NCBI GenBank assembly: GCA_036272735.1
Contig: DATAYF010000014.1
Coordinates: 1-29,137, forward strand
From: DATAYF01 sp036272735
GTDB lineage: Bacteria; Chloroflexota; Ktedonobacteria; Ktedonobacterales; Ktedonobacteraceae
Direction: 5' to 3'
DNA length: 29,137 nucleotides
In this document: positions 14,524 to 23,307 of the stretch, piece after piece
How positions within the stretch are numbered: position 1 is the first letter of the stretch
How the letters are laid out: every line of letters starts with the position of its first letter
Position numbers and translations under genes: made by a program
The notes under the pieces: generated by a model
Seen by the model: the letters and a program-made list of their open reading frames with translations, nothing else
Databases searched by the model: none
Told to the model about the DNA's origin: nothing

Positions 14524-15582
14524 ATGATTCGCGAGGCGATAGTTCATGTCGCAGCCGGAGCGACACTAACCACAGAAGAAGCCGCTTCCGCCATGGAAGA
14601 AATTATGAGCGGAATGGCGACCCAATCGCAAATGGGAGCTTTTCTCACGGCGTTGCGCCTGCGTCCGGGAGGCGAAACCGTCGCGGAGATTACGGGACTG
14701 GCTCAAGGTATGCGTGAAAAAGCTGTGCAGGTCCACCTGAGCGCCGAGTTGAGTGCACAAGCAATGGACACATGCGGGACCGGGGGCGATGGTGCAGGCA
14801 CGTTCAACGTCTCAACCGGCGCGGGCATTATCGCTGCCGCAGCGGGTGCGGTGGTAGCCAAGCATGGCAATCGCTCGGCAACCAGCAAATGCGGCAGTGC
14901 CGACGTGCTGGAAAAGCTGGGAGCAAAGATCGACCTGGGACCAGAGCCGCTGGCCCGCTGCATTCAAGACTGCGGCTTCGGCTTTATGTTCGCCCCGACC
15001 TATCATCCAGCCATGAAGCACGTGGGTCCTACGCGGAGTGAAATCGGCATTCGCACGGTATTCAACATCCTGGGGCCACTCACCAATCCCGCTCACACGC
15101 CATACCAGGTCCTCGGTGTCCCTGATAGCGCGCTGATACGCAAAATGGGCGAGGTGTTGTTACACCTGGGTTGTCGGCACGCCCTGATCATCCACGGTGA
15201 AGACGGCCTCGACGAATGCTCGATCAGCGCGCCCACACAGGTCTGCGAAGTGCGCCAGGGGCAGGATTTGCGCACCTACACGATTACGCCCGAAGAGGTG
15301 GGACTACCGAGATTGAGCGATCGCAGCGCTATCCAGGGAGGCGATCCGGCATACAATGCCTCCTTGCTCAGAGAATTGCTGAGCAGCTATATCGACACGC
15401 CAGCGACGCATATGCTATGCCTGAACGCCGGGGCAGCGCTCCAGGCATGCGAGCAAGTGGATACGCTGGCGGAGGGCGTCAAGCTGGCACAGGAGACGCT
15501 CAGAGCCGGAAAAGCCCAGCAGAAGCTGGCAGAATTTATCGCCAGCACCCAGGCACACGGGAAGGTAAGTCATGTTTCTTGA
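14524..15582 (+). CDS. trpD: Anthranilate phosphoribosyltransferase
   Basis: This 352-residue enzyme transfers the phosphoribosyl group of PRPP to anthranilate. The nucleophile- and PRPP-binding loop is seen in DTCGTGGDGAGTFNVSTG; KHGNRSATSKCGSADVLE and GPTRSEIGIRTVFNILGPLTNPA follow in the normal order. Length is normal. It overlaps the next gene by 11 bases, indicating translational coupling. Three bases separate it from trpG. Confidence 0.97.
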   Translation: MIREAIVHVAAGATLTTEEAASAMEEIMSGMATQSQMGAFLTALRLRPGGETVAEITGLAQGMREKAVQVHLSAELSAQAMDTCGTGGDGAGTFNVSTGAGIIAAAAGAVVAKHGNRSATSKCGSADVLEKLGAKIDLGPEPLARCIQDCGFGFMFAPTYHPAMKHVGPTRSEIGIRTVFNILGPLTNPAHTPYQVLGVPDSALIRKMGEVLLHLGCRHALIIHGEDGLDECSISAPTQVCEVRQGQDLRTYTITPEEVGLPRLSDRSAIQGGDPAYNASLLRELLSSYIDTPATHMLCLNAGAALQACEQVDTLAEGVKLAQETLRAGKAQQKLAEFIASTQAHGKVSHVS

Positions 15583-17020
15583 TCGCATCATCGCACAAAC
15601 GCGCCCAGATTTAGAGCACAAAAAAAAGACGCATCCAATAGAGCAGCTACGCGAGCAAGCGGCCGCCCAACCAGAGCCACGTGATTTCGTCGCGGCCTTC
15701 GCGGACCGCACCCACGTGCACCTGATAGCCGAGGTCAAAAAAGCCTCGCCCTCGAAGGGCCTGCTTGCACCCGACCTGGATCCGGTACAGCTAGCCCAGA
15801 TTTACGAGCAAAACGGGGCCTCATGTATCTCTGTGCTCACCGAGCCACACTTTTTTCTTGGCGCACCTGAGTACCTCACCGCTATCAAGCAAGCGGTCAA
15901 TATTCCAGTGCTACGTAAAGATTTTATCATCGATGAATACCAGGTCTACGAGGCGCGCGCCTGGGGTGCCGACGCTATTTTGCTGATCTGCGCCATTCTG
16001 GACGACGAGCAGCTACGCCACCTGCTAAACCTGGCACACCAGTTGCATATGCATTGCCTCGTCGAAGTGCACAGCCAGGCCGAAGCACAGCGAGCGGTGG
16101 CTGTGGGGGCCAGGATCATCGGCGTGAACAGTCGCGACCTGACGACTTTTCAGATGAACCCGTACCTCTTGCGCGAACTGCGGCAGGTGATCCCAGCCGA
16201 CCGTGTGGTGATCGCGGAAAGCGGGCTGCACAGCGAGGCCGACACGCGCCGTCTGAGTCGCTACGACGTACAGGGCATGCTGATTGGAGAGGCGCTGGTT
16301 GTGGCTCAGGATATTCCGACCCAGATGCAACGGCTGCTCAATGGGGCCAACCAGAGCACGCAGGTCAAAATCTGCGGGCTGCGCAGCAGCGAGCATATCG
16401 ATGTGGCGATAGAAGCGGGGGCCGATTTGCTCGGCTTTCTCATGTACGAGCCAAGTCATCGTTACGTCGCACCACAGAAAATACCAGCACTGTTAGCCGC
16501 GAGCGCACACTTTGCACAGCCCCCCCAGGGGCAAACAAGGCCCGATCTTGTCGGCGTTTTTGTGAACGAGGAGGCCGAGCGCATCAACGATATCGCGGCA
16601 GAGGTGGGGTTACAGTTTGTGCAACTGCACGGCACAGAATCGCCGGAGTTTTGCCAGCTCATCACACGTCCTGTGATCAAGGCCATGCCAATCAAGCAGG
16701 AAAGCGATATGGCACTGATCAATGACTATAAGCAAGCCGCATGGCGCATCCTGCTCGACACGCCAACGCCCAACTGGGGAGGCACCGGCATCACGCATGA
16801 CTGGAACCTAGCGCGGGACATTGCGCGAACCACGAAAATCTTGCTGGCAGGTGGACTCACGCCGGAAAACGTCGGCGCAGCCATTCGCCACGTGCATCCA
16901 TGGGGCGTCGACGTCAGCAGCGGGGTCGAGATCGACAAACAGAAAGACTCACAAAAAATTCAAGCATTTATTCAAGCAGTTCGTGATATCCACAACGAGA
17001 AAGTTTTGCAAAATTTATGA
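15572..17020 (+). CDS. trpCF: Fused indole-3-glycerol-phosphate synthase / phosphoribosylanthranilate isomerase
   Basis: This 482-residue bifunctional enzyme carries out two consecutive steps of tryptophan synthesis. Residues 1-257 are the TrpC barrel: IAEVKKASPSKG (55-63), LRKDFIID (114-121), EVHSQAEA, GVNSRDL and IAESGL. Residues 264-478 are the TrpF barrel: VKICGLRSSEH with the catalytic Cys at 268, GFLMYEPSHRYV, GVFVNE, FVQLHG, the catalytic Asp in LLDTP and GGLTPENV. The linker is short (LLNGANQST). The order TrpC-TrpF equals that of enterobacteria; many other bacteria have separate genes. It overlaps trpD by 11 and trpB by 4 bases. Confidence 0.97.
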   Translation: MFLDRIIAQTRPDLEHKKKTHPIEQLREQAAAQPEPRDFVAAFADRTHVHLIAEVKKASPSKGLLAPDLDPVQLAQIYEQNGASCISVLTEPHFFLGAPEYLTAIKQAVNIPVLRKDFIIDEYQVYEARAWGADAILLICAILDDEQLRHLLNLAHQLHMHCLVEVHSQAEAQRAVAVGARIIGVNSRDLTTFQMNPYLLRELRQVIPADRVVIAESGLHSEADTRRLSRYDVQGMLIGEALVVAQDIPTQMQRLLNGANQSTQVKICGLRSSEHIDVAIEAGADLLGFLMYEPSHRYVAPQKIPALLAASAHFAQPPQGQTRPDLVGVFVNEEAERINDIAAEVGLQFVQLHGTESPEFCQLITRPVIKAMPIKQESDMALINDYKQAAWRILLDTPTPNWGGTGITHDWNLARDIARTTKILLAGGLTPENVGAAIRHVHPWGVDVSSGVEIDKQKDSQKIQAFIQAVRDIHNEKVLQNL

Positions 17021-18288
17021 GCATACAACGTCAGCAACATCAACAGCAGCAATACGCCGATACCTCTGTATCAGCAACCTATCAGCATAACCTGTATCCA
17101 GACGAGCGCGGCCGTTTTGGCGAGTTTGGTGGCAAGTTCGTGCCGGAAAGCCTGATGGCCGCACTGGCAGAACTGGAAACCGCTTACCTGGAAGCCAGCA
17201 GCGACCCGGTGTTTCAGGAAGAGCTCCGTCGTGAACTCAACATTTACGTCGGGCGTCCCACCACGCTCAACTACGTGCCACGCTTCTCGGAACACGTCGC
17301 ACCTGGCGTGAAGGTCTACCTGAAACGCGAAGACCTGGCCCATACCGGAGCGCACAAGATCAACAACGCAATGGGACAGGGCTTGCTGGCGAAGCGCATG
17401 GGGAAAAAGCGCATCATTGCCGAAACGGGAGCTGGACAGCACGGCGTCGCCACTGCCACCGTCTGCGCCAAGCTTGGGTTACAGTGCATCATCTATATGG
17501 GTGAAGTCGATATTGAGCGCCAATCGCTCAACGTCTTCCGTATGAAGCTGTTGGGGGCCGAGGTCCGATCAGTCAGCAGCGGTACAAAAACGTTGAAGGA
17601 TGCCATCAACGAAGCCATTCGCGACTGGGTCACCAATGTGGAGACGACCTTCTACATGTTTGGCACCGCAGCGGGTCCCCATCCCTATCCACGCATCGTG
17701 CGCGACTTCCAATCCATCATTGGTACAGAGGCCCGCGCACAAATTATGGAGCAAGAGGGACGGCTACCCGACATGATCCTGGCCTGCGTGGGTGGCGGCA
17801 GCAATGCCATTGGCATCTTCTATCCATTTGCCGAAGATCCCGAGGTAAAATTTATTGGCGTCGAGGCTGGCGGAAAGGGCATTGAGTCGGGACAGCACGC
17901 CTCGACGCTGGTGGCAGGTTCTCCGGGCGTCTTACACGGCACGCTCAGTTACTTGCTGCAAAACGAAGATGGTCAGGTGCTCGACACGCACAGTATCTCG
18001 GCGGGGTTGGATTATCCAGGCGTCGGACCGGAGCATAGCTATATGAAAGACACTGGCCGGGCAACCTATGTGTCAGCCGATGACGCCAGCGCGCTCAACG
18101 GCCTGCAAGTGTTGAGCCAGACCGAGGGCATCATTCCCGCATTGGAGTCCTCGCACGCCCTTGGCTACCTGTTGGAAATGGGCGAGCGGGGAAAAATCCC
18201 GGCGGGTTCGCTGATCATCGTCAATCTGTCAGGACGCGGCGACAAAGATATGATGACGGTCGCCAAAGCGCTAAACGTCAAGCTGTAA
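17017..18288 (+). CDS. trpB: Tryptophan synthase beta chain
   Basis: This 423-residue PLP enzyme joins indole and serine. The PLP-binding Lys is at 114 in HTGAHKINNAMGQ, and the phosphate-binding loop is ACVGGGSNAIG. KREDLAHTG and ETGAGQHGVA complete the signature; it is the TrpB1 type. A Gln-rich N-terminus (IQRQQHQQQQ) of about 24 residues precedes the usual DERGRFGEFGGKFVPE and is not conserved. The ATG overlaps the trpCF stop (ATGA). It ends 12 bases from an unusual inserted gene rather than from trpA. Confidence 0.97.
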   Translation: MSIQRQQHQQQQYADTSVSATYQHNLYPDERGRFGEFGGKFVPESLMAALAELETAYLEASSDPVFQEELRRELNIYVGRPTTLNYVPRFSEHVAPGVKVYLKREDLAHTGAHKINNAMGQGLLAKRMGKKRIIAETGAGQHGVATATVCAKLGLQCIIYMGEVDIERQSLNVFRMKLLGAEVRSVSSGTKTLKDAINEAIRDWVTNVETTFYMFGTAAGPHPYPRIVRDFQSIIGTEARAQIMEQEGRLPDMILACVGGGSNAIGIFYPFAEDPEVKFIGVEAGGKGIESGQHASTLVAGSPGVLHGTLSYLLQNEDGQVLDTHSISAGLDYPGVGPEHSYMKDTGRATYVSADDASALNGLQVLSQTEGIIPALESSHALGYLLEMGERGKIPAGSLIIVNLSGRGDKDMMTVAKALNVKL

Positions 18289-18300
18289 AGGTAAGGAGCG

Positions 18301-19053
18301 ATGACAACCTTCCAGTACCACGGGGACCTACTCACGCGATATCCACAGGTTGTAGGTGGGGTTATGCTGGCGCGGGGTCTTAACAATGGCCCAACACCTC
18401 ACAGTCTGCTCACCGCCTATCAAGAAGAGCAATTAGCGGTGCAGCAGCGTATCGGCAACACGCCGCTCAGCCAGCTACCGACGCTGACAGCATGGCGCAG
18501 CGCGCTACGAGCCTTTGGTGTTGATCCAACGCAGTATCGTAGCGCCGCCGAGGCACTTTTACGCCGTTTAACCAAGAAAGGCGATATCCCCAGCATTAAT
18601 ACGCTGGTCGACATCGGCAATCTTGTAAGCATACGGTATACCTTGCCGGTAGCGGTCTTTGATATCAGGGCATTGCAGAGTCCGATCACGGTCCATTTTG
18701 CGAACGGCAGCGAACGCTATACGACGCTGGGAGAAGACAAAGAAGATGCTCCACGTCCTGGCGAGGTCGTGTTTTCCGATGCGAGCGGGCTGGTAATCGC
18801 GCGACGCTGGTGCTGGCGACAAAGCGAGACCAGTGCAGCTCAGGAGGCGACAACCAACGCCATCATTACTGTGGAAGCACATCACAACGAAGCCCAACAC
18901 GATATTGCAGCCGCGGTGAAGGACCTCAGCGAACTACTGCATACTTACGTGGGCGGTACGTACAAGGTAGGCATACTCGACGTAAATCATCCAATGATAA
19001 CGGACGAAGAGCATCATTTAGGAGCAGTCAATCATGGAACCAACCAGGAGTAG
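18301..19053 (+). CDS. Freestanding B3/B4-domain protein (tRNA-editing-like) inside the trp operon
   Basis: The 250-residue protein resembles the B3/B4 domain of the phenylalanyl-tRNA synthetase beta subunit, which hydrolyses mischarged Tyr-tRNA-Phe. The match is in WRSALRAFGVDPTQYRSAAEALLRRL, DIPSINTLVDIGNLVSIRYTLPVAVFDI, and RPGEVVFSDASGLVIARRWCWRQ, all typical of freestanding family members. Such proteins occur widely, mostly with unproven function. The ATG at 18301 follows AAGGAG. It is placed 12 bases after trpB and overlaps trpA by 20 bases, so it is a true operon member. With trpS heading the operon, a role in clearing misacylated tRNA is attractive, but this is inference. Confidence 0.83.
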   Translation: MTTFQYHGDLLTRYPQVVGGVMLARGLNNGPTPHSLLTAYQEEQLAVQQRIGNTPLSQLPTLTAWRSALRAFGVDPTQYRSAAEALLRRLTKKGDIPSINTLVDIGNLVSIRYTLPVAVFDIRALQSPITVHFANGSERYTTLGEDKEDAPRPGEVVFSDASGLVIARRWCWRQSETSAAQEATTNAIITVEAHHNEAQHDIAAAVKDLSELLHTYVGGTYKVGILDVNHPMITDEEHHLGAVNHGTNQE

Positions 19054-19891
19054 CACGGTAGAGCAACAGACCATGCCTGCGCACAAGATCAGCCGTGCAT
19101 TCGAGCAGGCACAACAAGAGCATCGGGGAGTACTCATCCCTTATTTTATGTGTGGGTATCCCTCGGCGGAGCAGACCGTCCAACTGGTGCTGGCGGCAAT
19201 GGAGAGCGGCGCGGATATCGTCGAGTTGGGCATCCCCTTCAGCGATCCTCTTGCTGACGGAGCCACCATCCAGCATGCCGGTCATGAAGCTCTACAGCAC
19301 GGCATGACCATCAGGGGATGTATGGAGGTGGCGAAGCAGATTGCCCAGCACAACGAGACACCATTAATTTTTATGGGCTACTACAACCCCATTCTCGCCT
19401 ATGGCATCGAGCGCTTCTGTATAGCAGCCAGAGAGTCGGGAGTGAGCGGGCTGATTGTACCGGATCTGCCGCCTGAAGAGGCTGACGCGCTCCAGATGGC
19501 GGCGTACGATCAAGGACTGGTACTGATCTTTCTGATACCACCAACCACGCCCGACGAACGTATCGTTAACATTGCTGAACGCTCGGCCAGCACTCCAGGC
19601 GGGTTTATCTACTGCGTTTCGCTCAGTGGCGTCACGGGCGCACGCAAAGAACTGCCGCCGCACCTGCAAAGTTTTATCGAGCACGTGCGCTCATTCACCC
19701 GCGACAAGCACATACCACTGGCCGTGGGCTTCGGACTGAATACGCCCGAACACATTGCACAGGTGACGCGCTACGCCGAAGGAGTCGTGGTAGGAAGCGC
19801 CATCGTCAATATGATTGATGATTATAAGGATGAAAGCGAGCAGATCACGGCCATCAGGAAGTATATTCATAGTCTCAGTCAGCGACCGTAA
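19034..19891 (+). CDS. trpA: Tryptophan synthase alpha chain
   Basis: This 285-residue enzyme cleaves indole-3-glycerol phosphate to indole and channels it to TrpB. Catalytic residues are visible as Glu64 and Asp75 in DIVELGIPFSDPLADGATIQ, at the same 11-residue spacing as in E. coli. PYFMCGYPS, FMGYYNPI, GLIVPDLPPEE, CVSLSGVTGAR and GFGLNTPEH complete the family pattern. The ATG at 19034 is nine bases after AGGAGC and overlaps the upstream gene by 20 bases; an ATG thirteen codons later is also possible. It is the last trp gene; the gap to aroH is 238 bp. Confidence 0.97.
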   Translation: MEPTRSSTVEQQTMPAHKISRAFEQAQQEHRGVLIPYFMCGYPSAEQTVQLVLAAMESGADIVELGIPFSDPLADGATIQHAGHEALQHGMTIRGCMEVAKQIAQHNETPLIFMGYYNPILAYGIERFCIAARESGVSGLIVPDLPPEEADALQMAAYDQGLVLIFLIPPTTPDERIVNIAERSASTPGGFIYCVSLSGVTGARKELPPHLQSFIEHVRSFTRDKHIPLAVGFGLNTPEHIAQVTRYAEGVVVGSAIVNMIDDYKDESEQITAIRKYIHSLSQRP

Positions 19892-20030
19892 CCACATACA
19901 TATACATTTTGTACTCTGGAAACAAGACACGAACAGAGGAAAAGTACTGGCACAACCTTGTGGCTATCCCTTACAATACAAGGAACATTTCTCAACTGGC
20001 TATTGTAGCCATAAACCACGGTACTACTTC

Positions 20031-20083
20031 TCCGAACACCTGAGCGCATCGCGCTAGCCACGTTAGTGGCGTTGGAGTTCGGA
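20031..20083 (+). ncRNA. Compact three-way-junction RNA candidate in the trpA-aroH gap
   Basis: The 53 bases fold on paper into a three-way junction. The closing stem is TCCGAACACC (20031-20040) with GGAGTTCGGA (20074-20083), one A-A mismatch. The second stem is GCGC-ATC-GCGC (20044-20054), and the third is GCCAC-GTTA-GTGGC (20057-20070). Joining strands are only 2-3 bases. It ends 46 bases before aroH, and no U-tract follows, so it is not an ordinary terminator. It matches no riboswitch that I know. Confidence 0.5.
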
Positions 20084-20129
20084 ATAAGGGGACGAAGTGG
20101 ATGTTATTGGAAAGGGGTCATACCACATT

Positions 20130-20489
20130 ATGTATTGTCGAGGCATTCGAGGAGCAACAACAGTAGAGACCAACAGTAAAGAAGAGATTTTTGCTGCTAC
20201 CACAGAGCTCTTAAAGCTTATTGTTCAGCAGAACAGCTTGAATCTTGACGATATCGCCAGTGCGATTTTCTCTGTTACCAACGATCTGGACGCAGCATTC
20301 CCGGCCAGAGCGGCGCGCGACCTAGGTTGGATCGATGTGCCCTTGATGTGCACACGCGAAATACCCGTGCCAAACAGCTTGAAAAAATGCATCCGCGTCC
20401 TGCTGCACGTCAATACGACCCGCAGTGCCAGAGAGATGCAGCATGTTTATATAAAGAATGCCATCAACCTGCGCGACATGGATAAATGA
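20130..20489 (+). CDS. aroH: Chorismate mutase, AroH (Bacillus) type
   Basis: This 119-residue enzyme converts chorismate to prephenate, the branch to phenylalanine and tyrosine. It is of the trimeric B. subtilis AroH class: CRGIRGATTVETNSKEEI at the start, ATNDLDAAFPARAARDLGW-like core (SVTNDLDAAFPARAAR), and SLKKCIRVLLHVNT. The ATG at 20130 aligns with the family start; the open frame extends eleven codons upstream to a GTG. GGAAAGGGG lies about 12 bases before the ATG, rather far. It competes with TrpE for chorismate, so placing it after the trp operon lets one locus steer both branches. Confidence 0.93.
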   Translation: MYCRGIRGATTVETNSKEEIFAATTELLKLIVQQNSLNLDDIASAIFSVTNDLDAAFPARAARDLGWIDVPLMCTREIPVPNSLKKCIRVLLHVNTTRSAREMQHVYIKNAINLRDMDK

Positions 20490-20621
20490 AGCAAGGGCAC
20501 GCGTAAGGCATCGCCCAACGCGCACGATCAACGCCGATCATGACAAAGAGGTCGAAAGCGCAGAGTACCGATGACGCATTACCAGTTCATCATTTTATTT
20601 TAGCGCAAGGAGAATTTTTGC

Positions 20622-21701
20622 ATGATTGTCGTAATGAAGTCAACGAGTAGCGAAGAACACACTGAGCACATCTTGAATTTTCTGGCAAACCGGGGTTTGA
20701 CCGGGCACTTATCCAAAGGAGTAGAACGTACCGTAATCGGTGTACTCGGTAGCACCAACCCTTCGGGCACACCAGGCAAAGCTGGCGGCATTACGCCAGA
20801 CTTGCAAGAGGCATTAGAAGGCTTACCCGGTGTGGACAGCGTCATACGCGTCTCGAAGCCCTACAAACTCGCCAGCCGCGAGTTTCATCCCGAAGACAGC
20901 ATTATTGAAATTGCCAGCGCGTGTGTCGCTGGCGGCAAGGTCTACGTTGGAGGGAAAGATGTCGTGATGATGGCCGGTCCCTGCACCGTCGAAAGCGAGT
21001 ATCAGCTCCTCACCACGGCTGAAGCGGTACGCAAAGCTGGCGCGGTCATCCTGCGTGGTGGAGCATTTAAGCCCTCGACCTCGCCCTATGGCTTCCGTGG
21101 CATGGGTGAAGACGGGTTGAAGCTACTCGCCAAGGCGCGTGACGAATTCGGCATGGCCGTGATTACCGAAGTGATGACCCCAACCGATGTTGCCATGGTC
21201 AGCGAATACGCCGATATTTTGCAGATTGGGACACGCAACATGCAAAACTACATGCTGCTCGACGAGGTGGGGCGCACCAAAACGCCGGTTGTGCTCAAAC
21301 GGGGTATGTCGGCAACCATTGAGGAGTGGTTGCTTGCCGCCGAGTATGTACTTTCACAAGGCAACCCTAATGTCATCCTCTGCGAGCGCGGCATCCGTAC
21401 CTTTGAAAGGATCACACGCAACACCATGGATATCAGTGCGATTCCATTGATCAAGCGGCTCTCACACTTGCCGATTATCTCTGATCCCAGTCAAGGAACC
21501 GGGCGGCGTGACCTGATTGAGCCGATGTCGTTGGCCTCAGTGGCGGCCGGAACCGACGCGCTACTGGTCGAGGTGCATCCCAACCCGGATGAGGCTCTCA
21601 AAGATGGTGCGCAATCGATTACGATTGAACAATTCAACCAGCTCATGCCAAAGATCCAGGTCGTCACCGAGGCCGTGGGGCGCACACTAATCTCCAGGTA
21701 G
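20622..21701 (+). CDS. aroF: DAHP synthase with N-terminal ferredoxin-like regulatory domain
   Basis: This 359-residue enzyme condenses phosphoenolpyruvate and erythrose 4-phosphate to DAHP, the first step of the shikimate pathway. Residues 1-70 form a ferredoxin-like domain, as in the Thermotoga enzyme, where it mediates Tyr/Phe feedback. The catalytic barrel has AGPCTVES (118-125), LRGGAFKPSTSPYGFRG, TEVMTP, QIGTRNMQN, LKRGM and ISDPSQGTGRRDLI. The ATG at 20622 follows AAGGAG. It lies 132 bp after aroH. The symbol follows the commonest usage; aroG or aroA are also used for this type. Confidence 0.95.
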   Translation: MIVVMKSTSSEEHTEHILNFLANRGLTGHLSKGVERTVIGVLGSTNPSGTPGKAGGITPDLQEALEGLPGVDSVIRVSKPYKLASREFHPEDSIIEIASACVAGGKVYVGGKDVVMMAGPCTVESEYQLLTTAEAVRKAGAVILRGGAFKPSTSPYGFRGMGEDGLKLLAKARDEFGMAVITEVMTPTDVAMVSEYADILQIGTRNMQNYMLLDEVGRTKTPVVLKRGMSATIEEWLLAAEYVLSQGNPNVILCERGIRTFERITRNTMDISAIPLIKRLSHLPIISDPSQGTGRRDLIEPMSLASVAAGTDALLVEVHPNPDEALKDGAQSITIEQFNQLMPKIQVVTEAVGRTLISR

Positions 21702-21774
21702 AGTAAGGCAAATTGAGCGAGTACTCAACTCACAGTTCACCACAGATGAACATATAGATGATCACTGATAGTAC

Positions 21775-22031
21775 CATAGCCTAAGTTTCGCCCAAATAAC
21801 GACCACGTGCAAAGGAGCGAGCAAGCCAGGTAAACGTGCTGATTGAGGACGATCTCAACGATCTGCGTTGAGGTGTCGAAACGCAACAGACTGCTGATAT
21901 ACAGCCCATCACGCACCAAACGTAGGAAGGCTATAGCCCTGGATCGCTGGACGGTTCGGGCTGCTCAGCCAACGGCAAGCCCTTTTCTCTTAGCCGCACT
22001 CGGCTGCTATGTTGGACGAAACTTAGGTATG
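21775..22031. mobile_element. Degenerate short element with inverted-repeat ends (MITE-like or IS remnant)
   Basis: CCTAAGTTTCGCCCAA at 21780-21795 recurs in inverted form near 22012-22027 (15 of 16 matching). The similarity continues weakly for another 15-20 bases inward, and flanking CATA/TATG also match. The interval is about 257 bp and contains no complete gene. A minus-strand frame of 60 residues reaches through the left end and could be a transposase scrap, but I recognise no motif. No clear target duplication is seen. It fills most of the aroF-prfB gap, and I see no convincing aroF terminator. Confidence 0.55.
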
Positions 22032-22132
22032 CAAACCATCAACGTTTCTTTATATGCCAGACAAAGCCAAGCTACCTGCTATAGTTTACGGAAGAGATGC
22101 AACGCGCCGCAAAACATGTTACAATAGCAGGC

Positions 22133-23249
22133 ATGAGTGAACTGACAAATCAAATCGCACGCCAGCAGAGACGCGTCGAGAAAACAATGGTGCGTCTTTG
22201 ACCTGGTCAATAAAAAAAACCAGATCAACAAACTAGAAGAAGAAAGCATTGTGCCTGATTTCTGGTCGGACAACCGTAAGGCACAGGCACATATGCAGCA
22301 GTTGAATGCTTTACGCGAGGAAGTGACCACGTGGGAAGGTATCGCCACGCAACTCAATGACCTGCACGGCATCGCCCAATTGCTGGAAGAGGAGCCAGAC
22401 GAGGAAATACAGGCAGAAATTGAGCTGTCTCTATCCTCTCTGGAACAACAGCTCGAAAAACTGGAATTCTCTTTGATGCTCAACGGAGAACACGACGAGC
22501 GGAACGCCATCCTCAGCATTCATGCCGGGAGCGGGGGCGTCGATGCACAGGATTGGGCGGAGATACTCCTGCGCATGTACCTGCGTTGGGCGGACCAGCA
22601 TCGCTTTCACACCGAGGTATATGACTATAGCGAAGGAGAAGAAGCGGGCGTCAAGAGCGTGACCGTCGAGATCACGGGACGCTATGCCTACGGCTATTTG
22701 CGCTCAGAAATCGGCACGCAACGCCTGATTCGCCTCTCGCCATTCGACGCCGCCCACCGTCGTCATACCTCCTTTGCGAAAGTCGAGGTCATGCCCGATA
22801 TCGAAGACGCAATTGAAATTACCATCCGTCCAGAAGATATCGAGGTCGATACCTATCGTTCAACCGGAGCCGGTGGTCAGCACGTCAATAAAACGGATTC
22901 GGCCGTGCGTATGCGCCACCTGGCTACCGGTCTTGTCGTCACCTGCCAAAACGAACGTTCGCAAATTCAAAATCGCGAGGTCGCGCTGAAGTTACTCAAA
23001 GCCCGCCTCTATGAGTTAGAGGAGAAAAGGCATGCCGAAGAGGCCGCGAAACTCAAAGGAGAAAATGTGCAGGCCGACTTCGGCACACAAATCCGTACGG
23101 TGACTGTGCATCCCTACAACATCGTCAAAGACCATCGTACAAATCATGAGACCAGTGACACCGATGGATACCTGGGAGGCGACGTTGACCCTTTCATTTA
23201 CGCCTACCTGCAACAAAAGGCCGGAGGAGTGGTCGCCGAAGGCGTATAA
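22133..23249 (+). CDS. prfB: Peptide chain release factor 2, with programmed +1 frameshift
   Basis: RF2 ends translation at TGA and TAA codons. The gene is read in two frames: 22 codons from ATG 22133 end at TGA 22199-22201, and the rest continues from 22200 in the +1 frame, giving 371 residues, close to E. coli RF2 (365). The anticodon-mimic motif SPF is at about 202-204 and the catalytic GGQ at about 247-249, both at the E. coli spacing. The +1 frame has no good start of its own before conserved sequence (only a GTG at 22251), which supports the frameshift. TACAAT at 22120-22125 lies only seven bases before the ATG, so the message may be nearly leaderless. Confidence 0.95.
22189..22204 (+). 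promoter_or_regulatory. RF2 autoregulatory +1 frameshift site
   Basis: The slippery sequence CTT TGA C lies at 22196-22202. GGTG at 22189-22192 can pair with the anti-Shine-Dalgarno of 16S rRNA and is three bases from CTT, the spacing known from E. coli. Scarce RF2 delays termination at TGA and favours the shift, raising RF2. Confidence 0.9.
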
Positions 23250-23263
23250 TATATAACCTAAAT

Positions 23264-23305
23264 AGCAGCAGGCAGGTTGCCTCACGACATACCCTGCCTG
23301 CTGCT
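23264..23305. terminator. Bidirectional terminator between prfB and the sigma factor gene
   Basis: AGCAGCAGGCAGG at 23264-23276 and CCTGCCTGCTGCT at 23293-23305 are perfect complements around 16 bases. The two genes converge here. A weak T-run (GTTTA) follows on the plus strand. Confidence 0.68.
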
Positions 23306-23307
23306 GT

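Noticed and set aside
21702..21774. Terminator after aroF
   Set aside because: Only short hairpins (TTGAG/CTCAA, GTTCA/TGAAC) without a T-run.
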